Shown here: one piece after another, positions 25,189 through 34,273 of the stretch | Layout: the number at the start of each line of letters is the position of its first letter | Position numbering within the stretch: position 1 is the stretch's first letter | Source: QHXQ01 sp036389395 | GTDB lineage: Bacteria; Acidobacteriota; Blastocatellia; Pyrinomonadales; Pyrinomonadaceae | Length of the DNA stretch: 64,000 bases | Direction: 5' to 3' | NCBI GenBank assembly: GCA_036389395.1 | Contig: DASVPY010000067.1 | Coordinates: forward strand, 62,001 to 126,000 | Notes under the pieces: model-generated | What the model was told of the DNA's origin: nothing | What the model saw: only the letters and a program-made list of their open reading frames with translations | Databases searched by the model: none | Made by a program: the position numbers and the translations under genes

Positions 25189-25812
25189 ATGGACACACTG
25201 GCGGAAGTCTTGCAGGCTTGTGAGCGGCAGCACGGGCACATCTGTCCGGGGCAGGTTTTGGGCGCGCGCATGGCGCTCCTGGGCTGCCGCCTGCTGGGTC
25301 TCGCAGACCCGCTGGGGGCGGATCGCAAGAGCCTGATCGTCTGGGTCGAGATAGACCGCTGCATGGCGGACGCTGTGGCCGCCGTCACAGGCGTCAGGCT
25401 GGGCCGGCGCAGCCTGAAATATTTCGACTACGGCAAGGTGGCCGCCACGTTCTTTAATACGCAGACCCGTGAGGCGATGCGGATCGTGGCGCTCGACAGC
25501 GCGCGCCAGTTGGCGGACGAGCGCCACGCCGAAGTGGCGAGCAAAAAAGAGCGGCAGATGCGCGCCTACACGGAGGCGGCGGAGCACGAACTGTTCAAAG
25601 TGGAGCGCGTGCGCGTCAGCTACGGGGAGTTTGACGAACCCGGCCGGCCGCGTGCGCGTAAAACCTGTGCGCGGTGCGGCGAGGGCGTCAACGACGGGCG
25701 CGAAGTGCAGGGAGCCGACGGCGCGGTCTATTGTAAACCCTGCGCCCAAGGCGGCTACTACGAAGTCTTAACGGCCGTAGACGCGGCGACCGGCGAGTCG
25801 GATACGGTCTAA
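25189..25812 (+). CDS. FmdE family protein with C-terminal zinc ribbon
   Basis: 207 residues. The N-terminal domain has HGHICPGQVLGARM (residues 15-28) and VEIDRCMADAVAAVTGVRLG, the metal-binding signature of formylmethanofuran dehydrogenase subunit E-like proteins. The C-terminal CARCGEGV and YCKPCAQGG form a four-Cys zinc ribbon. In bacteria these proteins often accompany molybdenum or tungsten enzymes; no such gene is nearby, so the role is unknown. About 100 bases separate it from the NamZ fusion. Confidence 0.85.
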   Translation: MDTLAEVLQACERQHGHICPGQVLGARMALLGCRLLGLADPLGADRKSLIVWVEIDRCMADAVAAVTGVRLGRRSLKYFDYGKVAATFFNTQTREAMRIVALDSARQLADERHAEVASKKERQMRAYTEAAEHELFKVERVRVSYGEFDEPGRPRARKTCARCGEGVNDGREVQGADGAVYCKPCAQGGYYEVLTAVDAATGESDTV

Positions 25813-26264
25813 AGAAGGGCGTGGCGGCCGACGCCGTAGAGCAGACGCAGCTTTCTATACGGCCTGAGTTTGCTTCGAGCCAGGATGAGGCGGCACGGGC
25901 GCGAGCTGATCTAAGCCGCCTGTAAGCCAGGAAGACGGGCGCGTCTGATAACGCAAGCGATAAGTGCGTGGGGCTTTGCCCATAAAGTCAAAATTGGTAC
26001 TTGATATTGGGCATGGTCAGTGACGACACTCAGCATCTTGCGCACGCCGCCGACTTTATGGGCAAAGCTAAGTGCGTGGCTCTATGATAGGCAGTGGGTT
26101 GCGTAGGGGCAGGTAGTGGTTCTGAGCTTTGTCATGTGCGTAGCGGCAAGAGCCGATTTGGTTTTGGCGGCAGAGCTGAAGAGGCGTGCAGACGTTGAGA
26201 CACGCAAGCTTTCACGTGAGCATGAACGTGTGCGCTTTTAAAGGTGGTAGGCGACTAAAATAAC
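25813..26264. other. 452-bp intergenic region containing a MITE-like element
   Basis: No coding frame is convincing. It holds the 96-bp element at 25973-26068 described separately. Near the downstream gene, TTTCACGTGA (26210-26219) is a palindrome-centred motif resembling the core of bacterial parS sites. AAAGGTGG at 26240-26247 is a distant Shine-Dalgarno candidate for the gene at 26265. Base composition is visibly less GC-rich than the coding DNA. Confidence 0.6.
25961..26079. mobile_element. MITE-like element with 17-bp TIRs and 11-bp flanking repeats
   Basis: GCTTTGCCCATAAAGTC at 25973-25989 is perfectly inverted at 26052-26068. The same 11 bases, TAAGTGCGTGG, flank the pair directly at 25961-25971 and 26069-26079, as expected of a target-site duplication, with one extra G at 25972. 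The 62-bp interior encodes nothing. No transposase is present in the window, so this would be a non-autonomous copy; the length of the duplication is in the range seen for IS4-like elements, which is only a hint. Confidence 0.7.
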
Positions 26265-26678
26265 ATGGCTGCAAATCTGAATCACGGGGTCGTGGGCACG
26301 TCGGGGCGGGCCTGGGTGGCGGGTCTGCTGGGCTGGCTTGTGCCGGGCGGCGGGCATTTCGTCGTGGGTCGGTTCGGGCGCGGGCTGCTGTTGAGCGGGA
26401 GCGTCTATCTGCTCTACGCCGCGGGCTTGCTGCTGGGCGGACACCTCTACGGGCTGCACAACGTCAACGAGTCCGGTCTGCTGGCCTACGTCTTCGGGCT
26501 GTGCGATCTGGGGGCCGGGGGGTTGTACCTTTTAAGCCTCCTGGGCGGGATCGGTCTGGTGGATCAGGCGAGCCGCGCGACCGCGGAGTACGGGAACGTG
26601 CTGCTGATGGTCGCCGGGTTGCTGAACTACCTGCTGGCGCTCGACGCCTTTGATCTGACGGTGGGGAGGAAGTCTTGA
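26265..26678 (+). CDS. Small multi-pass membrane protein (DUF6677-like)
   Basis: 137 residues with four hydrophobic stretches (about 15-35, 42-62, 72-100, 108-128). The start WVAGLLGWLVPGGGHFVVGR, with its PGxGHF turn, resembles TM2-like and DUF6677 proteins; the assignment is tentative. Its stop overlaps the TTG start of the next small gene (TTGA), so the two are translationally coupled. Function unknown. Confidence 0.7.
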   Translation: MAANLNHGVVGTSGRAWVAGLLGWLVPGGGHFVVGRFGRGLLLSGSVYLLYAAGLLLGGHLYGLHNVNESGLLAYVFGLCDLGAGGLYLLSLLGGIGLVDQASRATAEYGNVLLMVAGLLNYLLALDAFDLTVGRKS

Positions 26679-26845
26679 GACATTTTCTGTTGCTAATCTT
26701 TTACGCCCTGGCCGTCTCGGTCGTCTTCGGCGCGACCGGGCGCGACACCACGCGCGAAAAACTGCTCTACGGCGCGAAGATTTTCATAGAGTTCGTCTGC
26801 ATCGGTCTCGCCCTCGGCTGGCTACTGTACTGGCTGCCAATCTAG
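26675..26845 (+). CDS. 56-residue membrane protein, TTG start
   Basis: Reads MRHFLLLIFYALAVSVVFGA and ends WLLYWLPI, with two hydrophobic helices (about 3-20 and 38-55) around a charged middle (RDTTREKLLYGAK). The TTG start lies five bases after GGGGAGGA, an excellent ribosome site, and overlaps the preceding stop codon. The frame uses the local GC-rich codon pattern. No family recognised; probably works with the upstream membrane protein. Confidence 0.72.
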   Translation: MRHFLLLIFYALAVSVVFGATGRDTTREKLLYGAKIFIEFVCIGLALGWLLYWLPI

Positions 26846-27173
26846 CCACCCGACGACGACACAGCAAACTTAACACGACACGTGCGTCCGATAAGGACCA
26901 GGATCGACAAGTCGCCTTGCAGGGAAAGTCATAGCCGGAGGCAGTATCGAGCACGTATGCCGCCGAGTTATTCCCAACTTACTCCCAACCCGCTGCTGGC
27001 CCAGCTCCCCTTGCGAAACTCCGACAGTCTCGATTCGCGCAGGCTCTTTAACGAAGGGCAAGTTTGACAGCCAACGCTCGCGCCGCCGACACCCCTGAAT
27101 AACAGCGTACAGGCAAAAAGGCCTCATCTCGTCATTAGCAACGCGCAGGGGCGTCGGTTAAGATAATGGGGCG
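26846..27173. other. 328-bp intergenic region before recO
   Basis: No supported gene. Its composition is lower in GC than flanking genes. It contains GTCCGATAA at 26886-26894. Just before recO, GATAAT (27162-27167) ends six bases before the ATG and no Shine-Dalgarno is present, suggesting that recO may be transcribed without a leader. Confidence 0.45.
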
Positions 27174-27911
27174 ATGGGTTTAAAAGAGACCGAGGCCTTC
27201 GTGCTGCGCTCCTACAAGCTGGCCGAAGCGGACAAGATCGTCGTGCTGCTGACGCTCGAAGCGGGTCTGCTCCGAGGCGTGGCGCGCGGGGCCAGGCGCT
27301 TGAAGAGCCGCTTCGGCGCGAGCCTGGAGCCGTTCACGCACATCAGCCTCACCTACCACGAGAGAGAGGGGCGGGAACTCGTCTCCATCAGCCAGACAGA
27401 CATACTGCGCTCGCACTTCCACCTCGCCGCCCAGGCCGAAGTCGTGCACGCGCTCGACTATTTTAGCCAGATGTTGTGCGAGTTCGCGCCGCCCGCGGCC
27501 CCGGACGAGCGCCTGTTCCGGCTGGTGAAAGGGGTCTTGGGGGCGCTCGCGGACGCGCCCGGAGAAGTGCCCGCGTTCACGCGCTACTTCGACGTGTGGC
27601 TCCTCAAACTGTCCGGCTTCCTGCCGGAAGTGCGCCGCTGCGCCGTCTGCCAGACCCCGCTCGACGGCGGCGCAGTCCTCAACGCCAACAGCAGCCTACA
27701 GTGCCGTGCCTGCGCGCAGACGGGCGGTCTGCCACTCTCCCAGGGGGCACAGAAGCTCTTAAGGGCGGCCCTGCGCACGGCCCCAGGCGCTTGGGCCCAA
27801 GCCTACCGCGCGGCCGGGGCGGAAGAACACGAACAGTTGGCGCGCCTGACGCAACTGCTGCTGGCGCGCGCGCTCGAACGCCTGCCACGCGCCCCGCACG
27901 CGCCCAACTGA
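27174..27911 (+). CDS. recO: DNA repair protein RecO
   Basis: 245 residues. RecO anneals single strands and loads RecA with RecR. N-terminal OB fold: TEAFVLRSYKLAEADKIVVL and RGVARGARRLKSRFGASLEP. The middle helical domain is followed by a four-Cys zinc finger (RRCAVCQTPL, LQCRACAQTGG, about 158-190). Length is normal. The leaderless-type promoter geometry is described with the upstream region. It is followed by lptFG after 57 bases on the same strand. Confidence 0.92.
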   Translation: MGLKETEAFVLRSYKLAEADKIVVLLTLEAGLLRGVARGARRLKSRFGASLEPFTHISLTYHEREGRELVSISQTDILRSHFHLAAQAEVVHALDYFSQMLCEFAPPAAPDERLFRLVKGVLGALADAPGEVPAFTRYFDVWLLKLSGFLPEVRRCAVCQTPLDGGAVLNANSSLQCRACAQTGGLPLSQGAQKLLRAALRTAPGAWAQAYRAAGAEEHEQLARLTQLLLARALERLPRAPHAPN

Positions 27912-27968
27912 GCCGGCACGCGCCTTTGCACAAGCGCAGCCAACTGCGCTAGCCTCTCTCGTTCAACC

Positions 27969-30293
27969 ATGCGCTTCAGCACCAGACTCGTCGAGCGTTA
28001 CATAGCGGCCGCGGTCGCCCCTTACACGCTGCTGGGGCTGCTGCTGCTGACCGCGGCCCTACTCGCGCAGCAGACGGCGCGCCTGGCGGACGTGCTCGGC
28101 GGCGCGCGCGCAACGACGACGCTGCTCGCCGAAGTGCTCCTGGCCCTGCTGCCCAACATAACGCTCTTCACGCTGCCCATGGCCGTGCTGGTCGGCACGG
28201 CCACAGGCTTCAGCCGCCTGGGGAGCGACAGCGAGCTGACGGCGCTCAAGGCCGCGGGCGTCGGCAACCTGCGCATAGTGGCCCCTGTCTGTCTGCTGGG
28301 GTTGGTCGCCACCGGCGCGGCCCTCTTCGACGGGCTGGTGCTGGCCCCTGAGGCGGCCGGGCAGTTGCGTCAGACCGTCCTGCGGGCGGCGCTCTACAAG
28401 CTGGAGTCGCCCGTGGAGCCGAACACCTTCAACACGGAGTTGCCGGGCAAGATCATCTACGTGCGCGAGGGCGACGTGGCGCGCGGGCAGTGGGGGCGCG
28501 TCTTCATACACTGGCTGGAGGCCGGGCAGCCCACGCGCATCGTGACGGCGCGCACGGGGCGGATCGACACCACCGGCGGGCAGTCCGAACTGGTCTTGTA
28601 CGACGCGGAGGTGACGACGCTGCCCAGAGGGGACGCGGCCGGCGGCGCGAGCAACACGCCGGCAGATCGGCAGTTGATCACGGAGCGCTCGGCCCAGTTG
28701 CGCGTGCGCATGAACACGGGGCGCGAGGCGCTCATACGCAGGCTCCAGGCGGCCCCCGCCGAGCCGGACGAACTGGGGCTGTCGGAGTTGCTGACGCGCG
28801 CGCGCCAGACCCAAGGCGCGGAGCACAAGGCCGCCCTGCAAGCCCTGCACAAGCGCCTGGCGCTCTGCTGTGCGCCGCTCGCGCTGGCGCTCCTGGGCGC
28901 GGGGCTGGGACTCCGTGTGCGCCGCGGCGGGCGCGGCGTGGGCGTGCTGCTCTCGCTGGGGGCCATGCTCTGCTTCTACCTGGTGCTGCTGGCCGGCGAC
29001 CAGATGGCCCGCACGGACGCCGTGCCCGTGGCCGTAGGGGCCTGGCTGGCGCAAGGGTTGTCCTTGGGCGCGGGCGCGCTGCTGTTGCTCCTGCAAGGGC
29101 GCGGCCGCCTGCTGTCCCGCTGGGGGCGTTTGGCCCGCACGCGCGCGCGGCCGGAGGGCCACAGGGCAGGGGAGTCGGCGCGCCGGCGCGGCTGGCTGGC
29201 CATGCCCCTGGGGCTGCTGGATCGGAGTCTCTTGCGCGCCCTGACCGTGAACTACGCCGTGACGCTGTGCACGCTCGTGGCCGTCTTCCTGATCTTCACG
29301 CTCTTCGAGTTGCTGCGCTACCTGAACGGCACGGCGGCGAAGCTGTGGCTGCTGGCCCGCTACCTGTTCTTCCTGCTGCCCCTGGCCGGCGTCAACATCG
29401 CGCCCATCGCGGCCCTCGTCACGGCCCTCATCACCTACGCGCTGCTGGCCCGGCGGAGCGAGGCCGTGGCCTGGTGGGCGGCGGGGCAGAGCGTCTACAG
29501 GCTGGCGCTGCCCGGTCTGCTCTTCGCGCTCGCCCTGGGCGGCGGTCTCTGGCTCGTGCAGGAGGACGTGCTGCCGGAGGGCAACCGGCGGCAGGAGGCC
29601 CTCAGGGCGCAACTGCGCGGCGGCGCGGCCCAAGCGACGACCGAACTGGGGCGGCAGTGGCTGGCGCTGCCGGACGCGACACGCATCTACACGTACCGCT
29701 ACGACCCTGCGGGGGAGCGACTCCTGGAGCCTGCGGTCTTCGAGTTCGACGGCGAAGGGGTGCACGTGCGCCGCATCGTCTGGGGCGCGCAAGGGGTGTG
29801 GGCGGGGCCGGGGCAGTTGACGCTCGCAGGGGCGCGCGTGACGGAGTTGACGGGGGGCGGCGCGCCGGGGGCGCAGGCGGCGACCACCTACCACATCAGC
29901 GCGGCCCCGCCCGCGCAGGTTTTTAAGCCCTTGCTTAATAAGCCGAGTGAGCTTAATTCGCGCAGTTTAAGCGAATACTTAAAGACGCTTAAGCGGGAGC
30001 GCGGGGCGGACGTGCGCCCGTACGAACTGGCGCTGGCGCGCCGCCGCGCAGACCCCTTCGCCCCCTTAGTCATGTTCCTCCTGGGGCTGCCCCTGGCGCT
30101 CTCCTTCGGGCGGCGCACGGCGCTCGCCGCCCTGAGCGTCGCCGTGGGCGCGGGGCTCGCCTTCTGGGGCTGCGTCAGCGGCTTCCAGCAACTGGGGCAG
30201 CTCAGGCTCCTGCCGCCCGCCGCCGCCGCCTTCGCCCCGCTCCTGCTCTTCGCCGCCGTCGGCGGCTACATGCTGACGCGCGCGCGCACCTGA
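27969..30293 (+). CDS. LptF-LptG fusion permease for LPS transport
   Basis: 774 residues, twice the length of LptF or LptG. The first half (1-about 375) has three N-terminal helices (from PYTLLGLLLLTAALLAQQTA), a periplasmic beta-jellyroll (about 130-270, GKIIYVREGD) and three C-terminal helices. The second half (about 415-774) repeats this plan, beginning LDRSLLRALTVNYAVTL and ending with a helix near LLPPAAAAFAPLLLF. Together they would form the transmembrane part of the LptB2FG ABC exporter that extracts LPS from the inner membrane. Codons near 29920-30000 are unusually AT-rich (TTA, CTT, AAT). Confidence 0.9.
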   Translation: MRFSTRLVERYIAAAVAPYTLLGLLLLTAALLAQQTARLADVLGGARATTTLLAEVLLALLPNITLFTLPMAVLVGTATGFSRLGSDSELTALKAAGVGNLRIVAPVCLLGLVATGAALFDGLVLAPEAAGQLRQTVLRAALYKLESPVEPNTFNTELPGKIIYVREGDVARGQWGRVFIHWLEAGQPTRIVTARTGRIDTTGGQSELVLYDAEVTTLPRGDAAGGASNTPADRQLITERSAQLRVRMNTGREALIRRLQAAPAEPDELGLSELLTRARQTQGAEHKAALQALHKRLALCCAPLALALLGAGLGLRVRRGGRGVGVLLSLGAMLCFYLVLLAGDQMARTDAVPVAVGAWLAQGLSLGAGALLLLLQGRGRLLSRWGRLARTRARPEGHRAGESARRRGWLAMPLGLLDRSLLRALTVNYAVTLCTLVAVFLIFTLFELLRYLNGTAAKLWLLARYLFFLLPLAGVNIAPIAALVTALITYALLARRSEAVAWWAAGQSVYRLALPGLLFALALGGGLWLVQEDVLPEGNRRQEALRAQLRGGAAQATTELGRQWLALPDATRIYTYRYDPAGERLLEPAVFEFDGEGVHVRRIVWGAQGVWAGPGQLTLAGARVTELTGGGAPGAQAATTYHISAAPPAQVFKPLLNKPSELNSRSLSEYLKTLKRERGADVRPYELALARRRADPFAPLVMFLLGLPLALSFGRRTALAALSVAVGAGLAFWGCVSGFQQLGQLRLLPPAAAAFAPLLLFAAVGGYMLTRART

Positions 30294-30363
30294 TCAGAGG
30301 TATCGCGCGCGCGGTTTCGCTCTAAGGGAACTAATACTCAGCCGCGCCCGGCCAATCGGTCTT

Positions 30364-31641
30364 CTAAGTTCCCGTCTCCCAACTCGACATGTACTCGATC
30401 TGCTCCGGCGTCAGCTCGTCTATCGCTATGCCGAGCGCGCGCAGCTTCAGCCCGGCGATCTCCGTGTCCACTTCTTCCGGCAGCGTGTGGACGCCGGCCG
30501 CCAGTTGCCCCCTGCGCTTCACCAGGTATTCGACCGAGAGCGCTTGGTTGGCGAAGCTCATGTCCATGACGCTCGCGGGGTGGCCTTCGGCCGCCGCCAG
30601 GTTGATCAGACGCCCTTCGCCCAGGACGATGATGCCGCGCGCGTTCTCGCGCAGCCTGTACTCCTCGACGAAGGGGCGCAACTGCACGGCCGCGCCCGAC
30701 AGCTCGCGCAGGGCCTCCAGGTTGATCTCCAGGTCGAAGTGCCCGCTGTTGCAGACAATCGCCCCGTCCTTCATCAGCGTGAAGTGCTGCGCGTCAATCA
30801 CGTGGCGGTTGCCGGTCACGGTCACGAAGATGTCGCCCACAGGGGCGGCCGCCGCCATGGGCATGACGCGGAACCCGTCCATCACGGCCTCGACCGCCTT
30901 GATCGGGTTGATCTCCGTCACGATCACGTTCGCGCCCATGCCGCGCGCGCGCAACGCCACGCCTTTGCCGCACCAGCCGTAGCCGACCACGACCAGCGTC
31001 CGCCCGGCCAGCAGTATGTTGGTCGCGCGCACTATGCCGTCGAGCGTGGACTGGCCCGTGCCGTAGCGGTTGTCGAAGAAGTGCTTGGTCTGCGCGTTGT
31101 TGACGGCGATGGCGGGGAAGGTCAGGACGCCGGCCCGTTCCATCGCCTCTAAGCGGACGATGCCCGTGGTCGTCTCCTCGGTCGTGCCGATGACCTCCGC
31201 GACCTGCGCCTGCCGCTCTTTGATGAGCGTGGCGACCACGTCCGAGCCGTCGTCTATGATCACCTCCGGGTGCGAGTCCAGGGCCGTGCGCACGTGCCGG
31301 TTGTAGGTCTCCGTCGTCTCCCCTTTGATGGCGTAGACGGGGACGGAGAAGTCCGTCACGAGCGAGGCGGCCACGTCGTCCTGCGTGGAGAGCGGGTTCG
31401 AGGCGATCAGCACGGTCTCGGCCCCGCCCGCCTGTAGGGCGCGCACGAGGTTGGCGGTCTCGGTCGTGACGTGCGCGCAGGCGACCAGGCGCACGCCGCG
31501 CAGGGGCTGCTCCGCGGCGAAGCGCTCGCGGATCAGGCGCAAGACTGGCATCTCGCGCTCGGCCCACTCTATGCGGCGGCGGCCGGCGGGCGCGAGCGCC
31601 AGGTCTTTAACGTCGAATTGGGCTGTGCTTGTGGCACTCAT
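30364..31641 (-). CDS. ahcY: Adenosylhomocysteinase
   Basis: 425-residue NAD-dependent enzyme that splits S-adenosylhomocysteine into adenosine and homocysteine, relieving product inhibition of methyltransferases. Seen: ACAHVTTETANLVRAL, IDDGSDVVATLI, EETTTGIVRLEAM, NNAQTKHFFDNRYGTGQS, the NAD-binding VVVGYGWCGKGVALRARGMG, and NSGHFDLEI. Lacks the about 40-residue insertion of some bacterial SahH proteins. ATG at 31641 follows AAAGGAAAG. It lies 65 bases downstream of metK in the same operon. Confidence 0.94.
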   Translation of the reverse strand: MSATSTAQFDVKDLALAPAGRRRIEWAEREMPVLRLIRERFAAEQPLRGVRLVACAHVTTETANLVRALQAGGAETVLIASNPLSTQDDVAASLVTDFSVPVYAIKGETTETYNRHVRTALDSHPEVIIDDGSDVVATLIKERQAQVAEVIGTTEETTTGIVRLEAMERAGVLTFPAIAVNNAQTKHFFDNRYGTGQSTLDGIVRATNILLAGRTLVVVGYGWCGKGVALRARGMGANVIVTEINPIKAVEAVMDGFRVMPMAAAAPVGDIFVTVTGNRHVIDAQHFTLMKDGAIVCNSGHFDLEINLEALRELSGAAVQLRPFVEEYRLRENARGIIVLGEGRLINLAAAEGHPASVMDMSFANQALSVEYLVKRRGQLAAGVHTLPEEVDTEIAGLKLRALGIAIDELTPEQIEYMSSWETGT

Positions 31642-31706
31642 CCGCAATCTTTCCTTTCATTTAAGGCGAACGGGTTAAAGTATAAATGCGAGGCGGCGCG
31701 GGGGCT

Positions 31707-32858
<1,152 letters not shown>

Positions 32859-32919
32859 ATCTTGCGCGCTCCTGTCTGTAAAGGGGTGTAACGTGGTCTG
32901 GCTGCACAAAAGACCGCGT

Positions 32920-32948
32920 AATTTAACAGCCGGCCCGTGCACTGTCAA
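32920..32948 (-). promoter_or_regulatory. Sigma-70 promoter of metK-ahcY
   Basis: On the minus strand a perfect TTGACA (32943-32948) is followed after exactly 17 bases by TAAATT (32920-32925). RNA would begin near 32913, about 55 bases before the metK start codon. Confidence 0.75.
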
Positions 32949-33000
32949 GCTAAGCCCGCGGCGTGTAGTGGTCTGAATTGAAAATCTTAGAGAGGCGGGT

Positions 33001-33064
33001 GCGGCCTTTGGCGGTTAAAGGTTCGGACTTAACCGCAAAGGCCGCAAAGGGACGCAAAAGATAT
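33001..33064. repeat. AACCGCAAAGG-family repeat, copy C2
   Basis: GGCCTTTGGCGGTTAA and TTAACCGCAAAGGCC form an imperfect 15-bp inverted repeat around GGTTCGGAC, followed by two more CGCAAAG units. Related to 6391-6445. It sits between xerD and the metK promoter, where the hairpin could end xerD transcription. Confidence 0.7.
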
Positions 33065-33163
33065 TTTTAGACTCGGCGGCGATTTGTTACATAACATCTA
33101 TTATCGGACGCCATGTATTCTCGTTATCGCTCTGTCTCCGCTGTATAGTTCTACTTGAAATAG

Positions 33164-34081
33164 TCAGGGTTGATCCTCACTCGCCTGCGTCTCTGCGTCT
33201 GCGCCGGCCCGTGGGTGGAAACGGTCGTAGGTGCTGCGCAGGTGTTGCCCCGTCATGTGCGTGTAGAGTTGCGTCGTGGCCAAGTCGCTGTGCCCCAGGA
33301 GCGCCTGCACGGAGCGCGAGTCGGCCCCGCGTTGGATTAAGTGTGTGGCGAAGCTGTGGCGCAAGGTGTGTGGCGTGGCGTGGCGCAAGCCCGCGGCGGC
33401 CGCGTAGAGGCGCAGACGCTGCCAGACCTGTTGGCGCGTCATGCGCCCGTCGCCCCGTCTGACGAACAGGTAGGCGGAGTCGCCCTCGGCCCTCAAAGTT
33501 TGGCGCGCGGGTCTGTAGGCGTCGAGCCAGGCAAGGGCCGAGCGCCCGACGGGCACGCGGCGCTGCTTGCTCCCCTTGCCTTGGCAGGACAGCAGGCCGC
33601 GTTCGAAATCTATGTCGCTCAGCTTCAGCCCGCACGCTTCGGAGACGCGCAGGCCCGTGGCGTAGAGCAACTCGAACAGCGCGCGGTCGCGCAAGCCCTC
33701 CGGCGTCTGCACATCTATCTGCCCGAGCAGGCGCTCGATCTCTTCGAGGCTGAGCGCCTTGGGCAAGGCGTTCAACGCCGCGGGCGCTTCCAACCCGGCC
33801 ATGGGGTCTTCCTTTATCAGACCGTCGCGCAGCAGGAAGTGGAAGAAGCCGCGCGCGGCCGAGACGGCGCGCGCCAGTGAGCGCGGCGCGAGGCCGGACT
33901 CTACGAGCCAACGATACCAGCCCAACATGTCCGCGCGGCTCAAGGCGTGCAACTCCTTCCCGCGCTTGCCCCCCCAAGCCCTCAGCTTCTCCAGGTCGCG
34001 CCCGTAGCTCAGCAAAGTGTTCGCCGCCAGGCCCTTCTCGACCCGCAGGTACGCCATGTGCTCACGCAACAGGTCTCGCAT
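33164..34081 (-). CDS. xerD: Site-specific tyrosine recombinase XerC/XerD
   Basis: 305 residues. Resolves chromosome dimers at dif with its Xer partner. N-terminal SAM-like domain (YLRVEKGLAANTLLSYGRDL) and catalytic domain with Arg in YATGLRVSEACGL, Lys in GKGSKQRRVP, HTLRHSFATHL, GHSDLATTQLYTH with the nucleophile Tyr. Closer in pattern to XerD than XerC, but the distinction is not firm. ATG at 34081 follows GGAGGG. No integrase-style attachment sites flank it, so it is a housekeeping copy. Confidence 0.88.
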   Translation of the reverse strand: MRDLLREHMAYLRVEKGLAANTLLSYGRDLEKLRAWGGKRGKELHALSRADMLGWYRWLVESGLAPRSLARAVSAARGFFHFLLRDGLIKEDPMAGLEAPAALNALPKALSLEEIERLLGQIDVQTPEGLRDRALFELLYATGLRVSEACGLKLSDIDFERGLLSCQGKGSKQRRVPVGRSALAWLDAYRPARQTLRAEGDSAYLFVRRGDGRMTRQQVWQRLRLYAAAAGLRHATPHTLRHSFATHLIQRGADSRSVQALLGHSDLATTQLYTHMTGQHLRSTYDRFHPRAGADAETQASEDQP

Positions 34082-34229
34082 TAAAAGGCCCTCCGGCTAA
34101 GAGCCAAGCGCCCCGCGCCGCGGCGTGCCGGACTCAAAGTGTGCGACCGATTTCTCTCACCCGCACAGACGGCGCGCTAGAAATTTCCGGCGACATAAGA
34201 CTCAGGCCAACACCTTGTGCAGATGCCGC

Positions 34230-34259
34230 TTGACGCTCTCACGTTACATCCCCTACTCT
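34230..34259 (+). promoter_or_regulatory. Candidate promoter of the 34274 gene
   Basis: TTGACG (34230-34235), 18-base spacer, TACTCT (34254-34259). RNA would start near 34266, very close to the ATG at 34274, and there is no Shine-Dalgarno. Confidence 0.4.
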
Positions 34260-34273
34260 GACGTGGTTTTCAC

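Larger units (their letters stand above)
32859..33163. other. metK upstream region: leader hairpin, promoter and repeat C2
   Basis: About 55 bases of leader precede metK and can form a stem GGTCT/AGACC around an 11-base loop, upstream of the Shine-Dalgarno. The promoter is at 32920-32948 and repeat C2 at 33001-33064. The rest (33065-33163) is AT-rich, contains TTATCGGAC (33101-33109) and shows no gene. A SAM riboswitch would make sense here, but no known class is recognisable by eye. Confidence 0.5.

Noticed and set aside
26870..27127. Small open frames in the gap before recO
   Set aside because: Both strands are open for 60-85 codons but with no ribosome site, odd codon use and no protein-like pattern.
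28059..29894. Minus-strand open frame of about 610 codons over lptFG
   Set aside because: Gln/Arg/Pro-rich shadow of the fused permease gene with no recognisable domain.
32859..32945. SAM riboswitch before metK
   Set aside because: Only a small hairpin is visible; no SAM-I, SAM-II, SAM-IV or SAM/SAH consensus could be recognised. Kept as a question, not as a feature.
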